This document shows, in pieces, positions 34,628 to 44,651 of a DNA stretch of 64,000 nucleotides. This stretch comes from a bacterium (GTDB lineage: Bacteria > Gemmatimonadota > Gemmatimonadetes > Longimicrobiales > RSA9). A program made the translations under genes and the position numbers. The notes below the pieces were generated by a model. The model had not been told where the DNA came from and did not search any database. It worked only from the letters and a program-made list of their open reading frames with translations. The first letter of the stretch is position 1; the number at the start of each line of letters is the position of its first letter. The stretch spans positions 1 to 64,000 of the forward strand of contig QGVH01000007.1 of assembly GCA_003242735.1 (NCBI GenBank). The letters are read 5' to 3'.

Positions 34628-36469
34628 TTACTCAGCCGCGCCCGATGCCGCTCCTTTCCCCGGCGCCGGGCCGGTGATCGGACCGCCTCCGTGCACCGGC
34701 ACCACGACCCTCGCCGTGCCCACGACCTCGCCCGATCCCAGCTCGAAGTGCACGATGAAGACGTGCGCGCCTTCCGGCCCGGCACCCGGCCGCGGCGCAC
34801 CGACGGCGACGCGGCATGGGAAGCGGCCGGACGACGGAAGCGTCGCCCCGCAGGTCAGCGTGAGCCGCGTCGCCCACACAGGCCCGGCCTTGGCTCGCCA
34901 GCCCAGCACGTGTCCGACGGCGATGATGCACGCGTCGCCCGCGATGCGCAGCGCCAGCGGCATGGCCACGAAGTCCACCGCCGCGTGCGGCTCGATCTCG
35001 AACTGGTACGCACGTTCGCCCACCCGACGCGCCTCGACGATCGTGTACCCTTCCTCGGCGGCGAGCGCGTGCATGTACTCGCTCTGCAGGGCGGATACGG
35101 TACGCGCATCGAGGCGCTCCTCCAGACCACTCTCGACGGCTGTCCCGGCGGCGCGCTCCTCCGCCGCAGCCGCTCGCGCGAACGAGGGAGGCACGTGCGC
35201 CTGCACCGCAGGCTGGAAGAACGTATCCTCCGCACGCCGGGACAAACGGACCGAGCCGTCTCCTCCGATCAGCACGTGCGCCGGCCCGCGCCGGCCGTTG
35301 AACCGGCTCGATACCGACTCGCAGTACGCGCCGGCGTGCCGTATCAGCACCGGGTCTCCGCGCCGTACGCCGTCCAGCCGCGTGGCCGGAAGCAACACGT
35401 CGCCGGCGAAGCAGAGCGGGCCGACCAGCGCGTCCGGCCCCTCGGTCGGGAGCGGCCGGTGCTCGGCATCGACGATCTGGTGCTCCCACCGCGCGACCGT
35501 GAACTTCACCAGCTGATCCGTCCCCACATCGATGATGCCCCAGCGCCGGCCTCGCATCGCCTTCAACGCGACGACCCGCGCGAGCAGCGCGACGGCATCG
35601 CCGACCAGCGAGTTCCCCGGCTCGACCTCGTAGTTCAGGTCCTCGCGGCGGAGCGGCACCAGCGCATCGGCGAGCGCATCGATGGTTGGAAAGCTCTGGC
35701 CATCTAGGAACGGGATGCCGAGCCCGCCACCCAGGTTCACCGTGCCGATCCGGTGCGGCGTGTAATTCTCGATGGCGTCGCGCAGGCGGTGCAGGAAGTC
35801 GATCCCCGCCTCGAACGCCTCGAGGTTGTCCATCTGAGTGCCGACGTGCATGTGCAGGCCTGTCACCGGCAACGGATAATCCACCAGTGCCTGCACCAGC
35901 GTCTCCGATGGGATCCCGAACGGGCTGCTGGCCGCGCCATGCGCGGTGTAGCGGTGGATCGACGCCGCGCGCTTGTATCCGGGAAGCCCGCCGGGATTCA
36001 CTCGCACGAACAGCCGCCCCGCCATCTCGCTCGCAGTGAGCCTGCCGGTCAGGTCAGTGAGCAGGTCGAGCGAGTCCGCCACGACCGTCGCGCCCGAGCG
36101 CAGCAGCCATTCCGCCAGCTCGATGTCCGGCGCGGGCGAGCCGTAGGAGATCGCGCGGATCGGGATGCCCGCGTCCAGCGCGGCCCACACTTCGTCGCGC
36201 GACGCGCAATCCGCGCCGCCGCCGAGAGCGGCGATGATCTCGAGGACCTCCGTCGAGGGGTTCGCCTTGACGGGGTAGCGGATGCGCTCCGGGTGGTCGA
36301 CCAGGCGCAGATAACGGGCGAAGTTGTCCCGCAGCGTCGGTTCGTGGATCACGTACAGAGGCGTGCCGTATGCGGCGGCGAGTGCGCGCAGGTCGAGCGC
36401 ATGCGACCAGGTTTCGAGCGTAGTCCGGGCCTCGTGCACGGCGGCGCGGGGCTTCTTCGGTGCGGACAT
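34628..36469 (-). CDS. Fold-III PLP decarboxylase with novel C-terminal extension
   Basis: 613 residues. Residues 20-435 form a complete alanine-racemase-fold decarboxylase of the diaminopimelate/ornithine group: PLP Lys68 in RYPVKANP, HMHVGTQ, GGGLGIPF, EPGNSLVG, LCFAGDVL with the Cys that completes the partner active site, and GAYCESVSSRFNG. Residues ~440-613 are absent from ordinary LysA or carboxynorspermidine decarboxylases. They contain alternating strands (RAYQFEIEPHAAVDFVAMPLA; HVFIVHFELGSGEVVGTARVVV) that look like a hot-dog or similar alpha/beta fold; this is inference. The substrate specificity loop (YGSPAPDIEL region) does not clearly tell which amino acid is used. The ATG at 36469 has ggag 11 bases upstream. 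No lysine or polyamine genes are nearby. Confidence 0.85.
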   Translation of the reverse strand: MSAPKKPRAAVHEARTTLETWSHALDLRALAAAYGTPLYVIHEPTLRDNFARYLRLVDHPERIRYPVKANPSTEVLEIIAALGGGADCASRDEVWAALDAGIPIRAISYGSPAPDIELAEWLLRSGATVVADSLDLLTDLTGRLTASEMAGRLFVRVNPGGLPGYKRAASIHRYTAHGAASSPFGIPSETLVQALVDYPLPVTGLHMHVGTQMDNLEAFEAGIDFLHRLRDAIENYTPHRIGTVNLGGGLGIPFLDGQSFPTIDALADALVPLRREDLNYEVEPGNSLVGDAVALLARVVALKAMRGRRWGIIDVGTDQLVKFTVARWEHQIVDAEHRPLPTEGPDALVGPLCFAGDVLLPATRLDGVRRGDPVLIRHAGAYCESVSSRFNGRRGPAHVLIGGDGSVRLSRRAEDTFFQPAVQAHVPPSFARAAAAEERAAGTAVESGLEERLDARTVSALQSEYMHALAAEEGYTIVEARRVGERAYQFEIEPHAAVDFVAMPLALRIAGDACIIAVGHVLGWRAKAGPVWATRLTLTCGATLPSSGRFPCRVAVGAPRPGAGPEGAHVFIVHFELGSGEVVGTARVVVPVHGGGPITGPAPGKGAASGAAE

Positions 36470-36742
36470 GACTCACTGCTCCATGAAAACTCCGGGCGCC
36501 GACACCGGGAAAGGGCCGGCCGCGAGACGCGCGGGCTTGCGCTCGATCCCGCGTAAGCTCTGGTCCAGCATACAGTTCTGCTGGCGTTGTGTTCCTGCGG
36601 CGCCGGCGGGCGGTCGCATCGAGCACCGGCTGGCCGGGGCTCAGGCCTGCATCCGCGCAGAGCGGCCCGCGGACCAGGACCGTGGCGGCAGGCGCGTCTG
36701 TCGACGGGATGCTGCGGCGATTCGTCGGTGGGAGCCCGCGGG

Positions 36743-37931
36743 TCACTCCACGTAGGTGAACAGACGCTTGAATCCGTATTCCATGTGGATGATCTGATGG
36801 CAGTGGAAGAGCGTTGCCCCGGGGTTGTCAGCGACGAAGTCGGCCTCGACCGTCCCGAACGGTGGCACGACGACCGTGTCCTTCACGATCCCCGCGGTCG
36901 GGCGGCCGTTGACGCTCACGAGCTCGAAGGAGTGGCGGTGCAGATGGACGGGGTGCACATCAGCTGTGCGGTTCACGAAAGCCAGCCGGTAGCGGCGGCC
37001 TGCCCGGAGGGGGATGGGTGAGCTGTCCTCGAACTGCTCGCCGTTGATCGTCCAGCGGTTGAACCCGTGCGGCCCGCCGTTGATCTTGCCGAAGACCAGC
37101 GGGATGCGCTCGTCGGGCTCGGGCACGGGGCGGCTCACGCCGAAGATCGCGTAGCCCCAGGGCACAGGAGCCGGCGGGATCCAACGGGGCTCGTCGCTGG
37201 CGCCGGCATCCTCGACCACGATGCCCATGCCGTTACGGCGATCATCGTCCCGAGGTGTGCCCAGGATCCAGATGCCGGGGTTGTCCATCGTCACGATGGC
37301 GTCGATGCGTTCCGCCACGTCCAGGGGGCAGGATGCGGACGCGGCGAGGGGTGGGAACCGCATTGCCGTCCAGCGCGACGACCTCGAACTCGTGGCCGGG
37401 AAGTGCGAGCTGGATGTTCTCCGTGGCGCTCGCGTTCAGGATGCGGAACATGACGCGCTCGCCGCGCCCGACGCGCACGGGCTCCCCGTGGCCGAGCGCC
37501 TTCCCGTTGATCGAGAAGAAGCGGTAACCGACCTCGAAGCCGTTCGGCCGCGGATCCCGCGGTGGCGGCTCCAGCATGCCGCGTGGCCAGATGTCCTCCG
37601 ACCCCTCCATCTGGCCGTGCCAGTGCACCAGCTCGGGCGTATCCGTCTCGTTGATCAGCTCGACAATGACCGGGTGCCCCTCGCGCAGCCGTATGATCGG
37701 AGCTGGAACACTGCCGTTGTAGCCGATGGTGCTGATCACCAGGTGTGGTACGAGCTCTACGAGCACGGGCGCGATGCGGATGGTCACGTCCGCCGGCCCT
37801 TCGGGTGCTTCGGTCGATTCCCGGGCGGCGTGTCGACGGTCCGCTGGGCAGCCGCCCACCGCCAGCCCCGGCCCTGTGACGGCGCCCAGCCGCAGGACGT
37901 CCCGGCGTGTCAGTCTGACTCCGCCATCCAT
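36743..37931 (-). pseudogene. Degraded multicopper oxidase (frameshift and internal deletion)
   Basis: A Tat-type signal (LTRRDVLRLGAVTG) opens at 37931. The first cupredoxin domain has the copper motif HWHG at residues 103-106. The frame then runs off at a GGGGG tract at 37324-37328; dropping one G restores ILPLDVAERIDAIV and continues into the frame 37363-36743, which ends with the copper motifs HPVHLHRHSF and HCHQIIHMEYGF. In addition, only ~25 residues separate HWHG from NGFEVGYRFFSINGK, where this family normally has ~100 more including the second HxH (WYHxH) copper-ligand motif. Both lesions together argue for a true pseudogene. The intact protein would oxidise copper(I) or phenolics in the periplasm, in keeping with the nearby metal ATPases. 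Confidence 0.8.
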
Positions 37932-38036
37932 GTGCGGCCCTCCGATCGGTGATCCGTGTGCACATCGAGAGCCGGCATCCCTTCGGGCGACGTACTCGAC
38001 TCCGCGGGAGCGCGCCTGGTCCGCGATGGACCAGGT

Positions 38037-38530
38037 CGCTCCCGGCGACCAAGCCGAGGTACAGCAACACCAGCACGAGGCCGGCCCAGCGGGGGATGGT
38101 GCGCCTGACGGCGATATCGGAAACCACGGTCGTCGTGGCGAGCACCCCGGGAAAATGAAACGCGAGCACCGGCTGTTCGACCGGGAACGGCTTGACCAGC
38201 ACGATGATGCCGGCGTTCAGCGGGAAGAACGCTCGGAGATACCGAGGCGTTCGATTTCGCCAGCGCTCCGCCTGCTCCGTCTCCTGGTTGCCGGTCTCCA
38301 TCCAGGCTCAGGCCGCCGAAGAGGAGCACAGCAAGAATCGGCACAGAGAGGACGCTCGCGGATGCATGCCCGAAGCGGAGTGGCACGAGTGGCGCCGTGA
38401 CTCCCAACGCCAGCGCGATCGCCACCATTGCCGCGCCGATGACCGAGCCGAGCGCGATCCCAGCGACGCCCTCGTGCGCGGCCACCGCGCCAACGCCGAT
38501 TCCTCGATGACGCCGACCGACGAGCCCGTG
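38037..38530 (-). pseudogene. Fragments of a CaCA-type sodium/calcium exchanger
   Basis: Two pieces in different frames. 38530-38293 encodes part of the first alpha-repeat (AAHEGVAGIALGSVIGAAMV then ALALGVTAPLVPLRF). 38240-38037 encodes the end of the second repeat (FFPLNAGIIVLVKPFPVEQP, then HFPGVLATTTVVSDIAVRR and PRWAGLVLVLLYLGLVAG). The first helices and the middle ~100 residues are missing, and the junction near 38290-38240 is scrambled. This is a relic of a cation/Ca2+ exchanger lying between the Mg-type ATPase and the degraded multicopper oxidase. Confidence 0.65.
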
Positions 38531-38570
38531 CCCCCCCGCGACCCGGCGACGGTGAGGCGATCCGGCGCAC

Positions 38571-41228
38571 CTATCGAGCGGGCCGGCCGCCGTGGCCGGC
38601 CGCGCCCTGCTCGACCCGGCTGCGGACGGCGTGTCCGTAGAACCAGCGTTTCGTCAGCTCCGCACCCGCGATGTACAGCGCGAGGATGCCGCCGAGCGCG
38701 AGCAGGAACGACGCCGGCAGAGGGCGAAGCTCGAGCGGCGCGGCGAGCGGCGTGTAGGGCAGCGCCAGCGTTGCGGCCACGATCCCCAGCGTGGCGAGGA
38801 GCAGGCCGCGCGCCGGCCGCGTGCGGAAAAACTGCCTGCGGCTGCGGATCACGAGCACGATCAACGCCGCCGAGACCACCGACTCGATCAGCCAGCCGGT
38901 GCGGAACGACTCCTCGCTCGCCTGCAGCACCAGCAGGAGCACGGCGAACGTCGCGTAGTCGAACACCGAGCTCAGCAGCCCGAACGCGAGCATGAACTTG
39001 CGGATGAGGTGGATGTCCCAGCGGCGGGGCCGCTCGATCGTCTCCGGATCCACGCGATCACCCGCGATCGCCGTTTCCGGGATGTCCGTGAGCAGGTTGG
39101 CGGTCAGGATCTGCTTGGGCAGCAGCGGCAGGAACGGCAGGAACAGCGACGCGCCGGCCATGCTGAACATGTTACCGAAGTTCGCGCTCGTCGCCATGAA
39201 GACGTACTTCATTGTGTTGGCGAAGGTCCGGCGCCCTTCGCACACACCGTCGACCAGGATGCCGAGGTCTTTCTCGAGCAGGACCAGGTCGGCCGCTTCC
39301 CGCGCCACGTCCACCGCGCTCTCGACCGAGATCCCCACGTCGGCGGCGCGAAGCGCCGGCGCATCGTTGATCCCATCGCCGAGGTAGCCGACGACGCACC
39401 CTGCGCGGCGCAGCGCGAGGATGATCCGCTCCTTTTGGGTCGGGTCGATCTCCGCGAAGATGTCCACGTTGGTGACGCGCTGCGCCATGGCGTGGTCGTC
39501 GAGCTTCTCGAGATCCGCTCCTGTCAGGACGCGCGGCTCCGTCATCCCGATCTGCCGGCCCACGTACGTCGCGACCAGCGCGTTGTCGCCGGAGATCATC
39601 GCCGTCCTGACGCCGAGCGCGGCGAGCTCGCGAACCGCATCGGCCGCATCGGGCCTGGGCGGATCGAAGACCACGATCAGCCCGATCAGCGTGAGGCCGG
39701 CCTCGTCGCTCTGTTCGATCCGGTCTGCATCGGTCCGCCGGATGGCCACGCCGAGGACGCGGAAGCCCTCGGCGCTGAGGCGGGCGTAACGGTCTTCGAC
39801 CTGGCCGCGGACATCTTCCAGCGTCGCCGCTCGTCCGTCCGGCAGCTCCGCCTCGGTGCAGACAGCCAGCACGCTGTGCAGCGCGCCTTTCGTCACGATC
39901 AGGTTCTCCCCCTCATGCGCGAGAAGGACGCTCAGCCGCTTGCGCTGGAAATCGTAGGGAATCTCGTCGAGCTTGCGGTAGCCCGAGACATCGAAGGCGC
40001 GATGCCGGCGGATCGCTTCGTCGAACGGGTTCACGTACCCTGTCTGGAAGTGCGCGTTGAGGTACGCGTGCAGGAGGACGCGCTCGCTCTCACCACCCGC
40101 GATGTCCTGCGCCGACTTCAGTACGAGGACGCCTTCCGTGAGCGTGCCCGTCTTGTCCGCGCAGAGCACATCCATGCTGCCGAAGTTCTCGATCGACGCC
40201 AGCCGCTTCACGATGACCTTGCGCGCGGCCATGCGGCGCGCGCCGTGCGACAGGTTCACGCTGATGATCGCCGGCAGGAGCTGGGGCGTGAGGCCGACGG
40301 CGAGCGCGAGCGAGAAGAGGAGCGACTCGAGGAGCGGCCTGGCCAGCACGAGGTTGATGACGAAGATCGAGCCGACCAGCAGCAGCGTGACGCGCAGGAG
40401 GAAGTAGCCGAAGCGGCGCACGCCCCGCTCGAATTCGGTCTGCGCCGGCCGCGGGCGTAGCCGCTTCGAGAGCTCCCCGAACTCGGTCCGCTTCCCCGTC
40501 CGCACGACCACCGCCTTCGCCTCCCCGCTCACGACGTGCGTGCCCAGGAACAGCGCGTTGGTCCGCTCCGCGAGGCGGGTCTCCGGCGGAAGCGTGGCCG
40601 CCGCCTTCGCGACCGGGTACGGCTCTCCCGTGAACGCCGCCTCGTCCACGGAGAGGTCCTTGGACTCGAGGATGCGGCAATCCGCCGGGATGACCGATCC
40701 GGCCTCCACGAGGATCACATCGCCGGGGACAACGTCCACGGTGGAGAGCTGGACCGCCCGGCCGTCGCGCAGGACGGTCGCGTGGACCTCGACAGTCGCC
40801 AACAGCCGCTCGACGGCGTGTGCCGCGCCTCGCTCCTGCCAGAAGCCGAGGAGCCCGCTGGCGCCGATGATGGTCAGGATGATGGCGGCATCGGTCGGAT
40901 CGCGCAGGAAAAAGGAGAGTGCGGCGGCGGAGAGGAGCAGCAGGAGGATCGGGCTCTCGAACTGCGACAGCAAGAGACGCAGGTCGCCGGTCCGTTCGGG
41001 CGGCGCGATGCGGTTTGCGCCGAAGGTCTCCAGTCGCGCGCGCGCCTCCGCCGTGCTGAGCCCGTCCGGCGTCGTCCCGAGCTGTTGCAGCAGCGCCGGG
41101 ATGTCCACGCTCCAGAACGACGACGGGATGCGGACCACGCGTGACACGCTCCTCGCGCTGGCGCCGGCGCGACGAGACGGACGAGGCAAGGGGCGGGCCA
41201 TGCCGATGCGATCCATGGCGCGCAGCAT
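38571..41228 (-). CDS. mgtA: P-type cation ATPase, MgtA/MgtB-like
   Basis: 885 residues, usual length for P3B magnesium ATPases. The N-terminal cation-ATPase domain, A-domain AAFTGEPYPV, transmembrane VGLTPQLLPAIISVNLSHGA, phosphorylation Asp358 in DKTGT, hinge GDGINDAPALRAADVGI and the C-terminal TANLLTDIPETAIAGD are all present. The VGLTP(Q)LLP helix is characteristic of magnesium-importing P-type ATPases and not of Ca2+ or H+ pumps. It would import Mg2+ across the inner membrane. The start is uncertain: ATGs at 41228, 41216 and 41201 are all in frame with no strong ribosome site. No mgtA-type leader RNA was recognised upstream. Confidence 0.88.
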   Translation of the reverse strand: MLRAMDRIGMARPLPRPSRRAGASARSVSRVVRIPSSFWSVDIPALLQQLGTTPDGLSTAEARARLETFGANRIAPPERTGDLRLLLSQFESPILLLLLSAAALSFFLRDPTDAAIILTIIGASGLLGFWQERGAAHAVERLLATVEVHATVLRDGRAVQLSTVDVVPGDVILVEAGSVIPADCRILESKDLSVDEAAFTGEPYPVAKAAATLPPETRLAERTNALFLGTHVVSGEAKAVVVRTGKRTEFGELSKRLRPRPAQTEFERGVRRFGYFLLRVTLLLVGSIFVINLVLARPLLESLLFSLALAVGLTPQLLPAIISVNLSHGARRMAARKVIVKRLASIENFGSMDVLCADKTGTLTEGVLVLKSAQDIAGGESERVLLHAYLNAHFQTGYVNPFDEAIRRHRAFDVSGYRKLDEIPYDFQRKRLSVLLAHEGENLIVTKGALHSVLAVCTEAELPDGRAATLEDVRGQVEDRYARLSAEGFRVLGVAIRRTDADRIEQSDEAGLTLIGLIVVFDPPRPDAADAVRELAALGVRTAMISGDNALVATYVGRQIGMTEPRVLTGADLEKLDDHAMAQRVTNVDIFAEIDPTQKERIILALRRAGCVVGYLGDGINDAPALRAADVGISVESAVDVAREAADLVLLEKDLGILVDGVCEGRRTFANTMKYVFMATSANFGNMFSMAGASLFLPFLPLLPKQILTANLLTDIPETAIAGDRVDPETIERPRRWDIHLIRKFMLAFGLLSSVFDYATFAVLLLVLQASEESFRTGWLIESVVSAALIVLVIRSRRQFFRTRPARGLLLATLGIVAATLALPYTPLAAPLELRPLPASFLLALGGILALYIAGAELTKRWFYGHAVRSRVEQGAAGHGGRPAR

Positions 41229-41619
41229 GACCAGAGATGGGCGAGTGGGAGAGGTCGCCTTCGTCAGCTACGCGGTCAGCAACAGCGCGCCCCTCGCGAA
41301 CGGGGCTTCTGCCGTGCCTACTTGCGCGCGCCGTACGTCGCGCGACTCCCGGCCGCGGTCCTCTAGCGGGAGGGGAGGCCTGCCGCCTTCGCGAGCCTGA
41401 TGACCGGAGCGGGCCGCGAGGAGCTCGGCGCCGATCTCGTGCGCTTCGTGCCCGGCCACGGCGAGGAGGTTCTGGGCGAGCTTCTCGTCTCCGCCCGGGT
41501 TCGCGCTGCCACGCATCCTGCACGACATGGCCAGGATGATCACGACTCCAGCGGCGAACGGGCGCCACTGATCGCGGCGTGGCCCCTTCGCTGTGGCCTG
41601 GCGGCGGCGCGGGGCGTGC
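41229..41619. other. Intergenic region between two P-type ATPases
   Basis: 391 bp. A 91-codon minus frame at 41268-41543 and an 84-codon plus frame at 41400-41651 overlap antisense; neither has a recognisable motif or good ribosome site. I see no gene, riboswitch or terminator that I can support. Confidence 0.4.
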
Positions 41620-43551
41620 TCACCGGCTCGCGCGCAGGGCGTTCAGGATGACCCCGACATCGATCGCTTCCTGGAGGAACGCGCCGACCGTCGGCGGGAT
41701 GAAGCCGAGCGCCGCGAAGACCATCGCACCGCCGCTGAGTCCGAGTCCGATCCAGATGCTCTGGAGCGCGATCCGCAGGGCGCGGCGGCTGATGTGCACG
41801 GCATCGGCGACGCGCGACAGCTCGTCCACCAGGATCACGACGTCCGCCGCCTCGGCCAGGATCCCGCCGCCGTGGCCCGCGAGCGCGACGCCGACCGTGG
41901 CGCTGGAGAGCGCCGGCGCGTCGTTGATCCCGTCGCCGACCATCAACACCTTCTCGCCATCCGCGACGAGCTCCTTCACCACGCGCACCTTGTCCTGAGG
42001 GAGCAGCTCGCCGCGCGCCTCCGTGATCCCCAGGCTCCGCGCCACCGCCTCCACGTTCGATTCGTGGTCGCCCGAGAGCAGGATCGTCCGCTCGAACCCC
42101 AGCCTGTCCATCTCCTGGAAGAACGCCGCGAGGTTCGGACGCAACTGGTCTGCATACTCGACCACGCCGGCGACCTTCCCGTCGACCGCGACGTAGGCGC
42201 GCAGTCCGGCGGTCTGCTGATCGAGGGCGGAGAGCGCTACGCCGTTCGCACCCACTTCTTCGACGATGTAGGGCCGTGACCCGATGGCGACTTGTCGCCC
42301 GTCCACCACACCTCGCACGCCGCGGCCCGGCGCCTCCTTCACGTGCAGTGCGGCAGGGAACCGGACGCCTGCGCGTTCGGCCGCGTCCACCAGCGTGCGG
42401 GCGAGGAGGTGGCTGGACTCCTGCTCGACCGCTCCCGCCAGCGCGAGGATCTCCGGCACGGCGAACCCCGGAGCCGGGACGACCCGTGAGACCTGCGGCA
42501 TGCCGATCGTGAGCGTTCCGGTCTTGTCGAACACCGCGACGCGAGTCTTTCCGAGCTGCTCGAGCGCCGTGCCGTGCCGCACGATGATCTGCCGCCGCGC
42601 CGCCTGGTTGATCCCGCCGATGATCGCGACCGGCGTTGCGAGGATGAGCGGGCAAGGCGTGGCGACCACGAGCACCGCCAGCACGCGGATCACATCACCG
42701 GAGAGGACGTACGCCAGGCCCGCGACCGCCAGCGTGAGCGGCGTGAACCAGACCGCGTAGCGGTCGGCGAGGCGCTGGAGCGGGGACTTGCTGGCCTGCG
42801 CGGATCGGACCAGCTCGACAATGCGCGCGTACTGGCTCTCCCGCGAGATCGCCGTGGCGCGGACGGTGATGGGCTCCTCGCCGTTCAGGCTGCCGCTCAT
42901 GAGCGGCACACCGGGAGCCGCGCTGATCGGCACCGGCTCGCCGGTCAACCGCGATGCGTCCACATCCGAGCGTCCCTTCACGACCACAGCATCGCAGGGA
43001 ATCATTTCGCCTGGCCGTACGAGGAGCGTATCGCCGACCGCTACCCGCTCAACCGGCACGTCCTCGATGTGTTCATCCACGATGCGATGCGCGATCCTGG
43101 GCGCCTGCTCCTCGAGCGCGCGCACCGCCGCCGACGCCTGCCCCTCGGCGTACCGCTCCAGCGCCTCGCCGCCTGTCTGCATGAGCACCACGACCAGGCC
43201 GGGCAGGGGGTCGCCCAGGATCACGGCCGTCAGGATCGCGAGCATCGCCACGATGTCCGCCGCGAAGCGCCCCCTCAGCATGCCACGCAGCGTGTGCAGC
43301 ACGACCGGCGTGCCGGTCACGACCAGGCCCGCGAACCAGATCCTCTCGCTCCACGCCGTCATCGCGGGGACAGCGCGTGCGACGAACCCCACCAGCAGGA
43401 AGACCAGCGAGCTGGCGGGTAGCCAGTACCGGCGTACGAACGCCGCTGGACTCAGCACCGGCCGGGACCACCGGCGCGAACCACCGGCGGGCGGCGCCGA
43501 CTGTTGACCGGCCTGTCGGGAATCAGCACGCGTCGGCTGGACGCCCCGCAT
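41620..43551 (-). CDS. Heavy-metal P1B-type ATPase
   Basis: 643 residues. It has the P1B layout: two extra N-terminal helices, A-domain TGEP, the metal-site helix with ATPCPLILATP (residues 297-307), phosphorylation Asp342 in DKTGT, the SSH variant of the HP motif (ESSHLLARTLV) and the hinge GDGINDAPALSSATVGVAL. There is no N-terminal metal-binding CxxC domain. The TPC motif differs from CPC (copper) and SPC (cobalt) pumps, so the metal is uncertain (TPC pumps include nickel, cobalt or other divalent exporters). The start is ATG at 43551 with gaaggggg before it. It lies 390 bp upstream of the Mg-type ATPase on the same strand. Confidence 0.88.
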   Translation of the reverse strand: MRGVQPTRADSRQAGQQSAPPAGGSRRWSRPVLSPAAFVRRYWLPASSLVFLLVGFVARAVPAMTAWSERIWFAGLVVTGTPVVLHTLRGMLRGRFAADIVAMLAILTAVILGDPLPGLVVVLMQTGGEALERYAEGQASAAVRALEEQAPRIAHRIVDEHIEDVPVERVAVGDTLLVRPGEMIPCDAVVVKGRSDVDASRLTGEPVPISAAPGVPLMSGSLNGEEPITVRATAISRESQYARIVELVRSAQASKSPLQRLADRYAVWFTPLTLAVAGLAYVLSGDVIRVLAVLVVATPCPLILATPVAIIGGINQAARRQIIVRHGTALEQLGKTRVAVFDKTGTLTIGMPQVSRVVPAPGFAVPEILALAGAVEQESSHLLARTLVDAAERAGVRFPAALHVKEAPGRGVRGVVDGRQVAIGSRPYIVEEVGANGVALSALDQQTAGLRAYVAVDGKVAGVVEYADQLRPNLAAFFQEMDRLGFERTILLSGDHESNVEAVARSLGITEARGELLPQDKVRVVKELVADGEKVLMVGDGINDAPALSSATVGVALAGHGGGILAEAADVVILVDELSRVADAVHISRRALRIALQSIWIGLGLSGGAMVFAALGFIPPTVGAFLQEAIDVGVILNALRASR

Positions 43552-43769
43552 GGCCCCCTTCGTCCGATCTGCGACCGTTCGGTGCGCGATGGACCGCGCG
43601 CGGAAACGGACCCACCCGGCCCGTTCGACTCGGCAGGCCCGAGCGTCGATCCCATGGGCTTTTCCGGGCCTCGCGCTCGGCATCGTACGGCACGAATCGT
43701 GACCCGGAAGGGTGCCGACGGCCAACGTCGGCATGGACCACGCCAACGTCAAGGAAAGGAGCTGCCGCG

Positions 43770-44477
43770 ATGACCTCTCGCCGTTCTCTCCTCTGGCTCC
43801 TGCTGCTCGCCGCCACGGCCTACACGGGCTGCGAGCGGAGGGAGGAGGCTGCCCCGCAGGCGCAGCCAGGTGTTCCGCCGGCGCCTGCTCCAGGACCTGC
43901 ACCGGAAACCCCAGGGGCCGTGGCGCCGGCCGGGCTGTTGGCCGACGTGCGGGAGGACCTCGCCGGTGCGCGAGAGGATCTCGCCGAGAACGACCGCGAG
44001 GATGCGGCGGAAGAGTTGCGCGATGCGGCCGGCAAGCTGCGACGGTATGCGCAGTCTGCCGCGACCGATGTCCGCCAGGACCTGGCGAACGCAGCCACCG
44101 AATTGGATGCCCTGGCCGGCGAGGTGAGGTCCGGCGGGATCACATCCACCGCCATGCTGGACGAACGCCTGGCTGGGGTCCATGCCGCGCTGGCGAAGGC
44201 CCACGCCGCCAGCTCGCGGGAAGCGTGGGGCCGCCGCGACCTGGCAGCGGCCGGGCGGCAGATCACGGCCGCTGCGGACGAACTGGAAATTGGCCTCACG
44301 CGCCTGGGGCACGGGGTCGATGCGGGGGCCGCCTCGGTGATCCGGGACGCCCGGGACCTCGGCGGGCGACTCGCCCGCGGCGCCGAGGCGACGCCGTCCG
44401 ACGTGGAGCGCGTGTTCAAGGGCCTCGGGGACGAGATCGAGAAGCTTCACCGGGCGGCTGCGCCCTCGCAGCGCTGA
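43770..44477 (+). CDS. Helical lipoprotein of unknown function
   Basis: 235 residues. A lipoprotein signal peptide ends in TAYTGC, giving an acylated Cys at about residue 21; the next residues (ERREEAAP) do not show Asp at +2, so outer-membrane sorting is plausible. After a Pro/Ala linker (about 30-55) the rest is a string of amphipathic helices with repeated EDLA, RYAQSA and ELDALAGEV heptads. I know no named family with confidence. The start has a good aaaggag. It is divergent from the P1B ATPase 218 bp away, which may mean shared regulation but could be chance. Confidence 0.75.
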   Translation: MTSRRSLLWLLLLAATAYTGCERREEAAPQAQPGVPPAPAPGPAPETPGAVAPAGLLADVREDLAGAREDLAENDREDAAEELRDAAGKLRRYAQSAATDVRQDLANAATELDALAGEVRSGGITSTAMLDERLAGVHAALAKAHAASSREAWGRRDLAAAGRQITAAADELEIGLTRLGHGVDAGAASVIRDARDLGGRLARGAEATPSDVERVFKGLGDEIEKLHRAAAPSQR

Positions 44478-44651
44478 AGGATCGCGCCGTCATGGCTGCG
44501 CCGTGCGCGTTGTTCGAGGGCTGCACGCGTCGAACTGGAGCGACGAGGGCTGGGCCCGCCTGGCGCACTCCTTCTGGATGGGGTTGCGGCAGACGTGCGG
44601 GAGGAAGCACAGAGGGCGGAGTGGGCGCCGATGCCTCGCCCATCCTGCCAG

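Noticed and set aside
36743-36800. Phe in place of Met/Leu near the type 1 copper site (HCHQIIHMEYGF) as a damage sign
   Set aside because: As far as I recall this multicopper oxidase group normally has Phe there, so it is not evidence of decay.
41268-41543. 91-codon minus ORF between the ATPases
   Set aside because: No ribosome site, motif or conserved-looking composition; overlaps another antisense ORF equally long.
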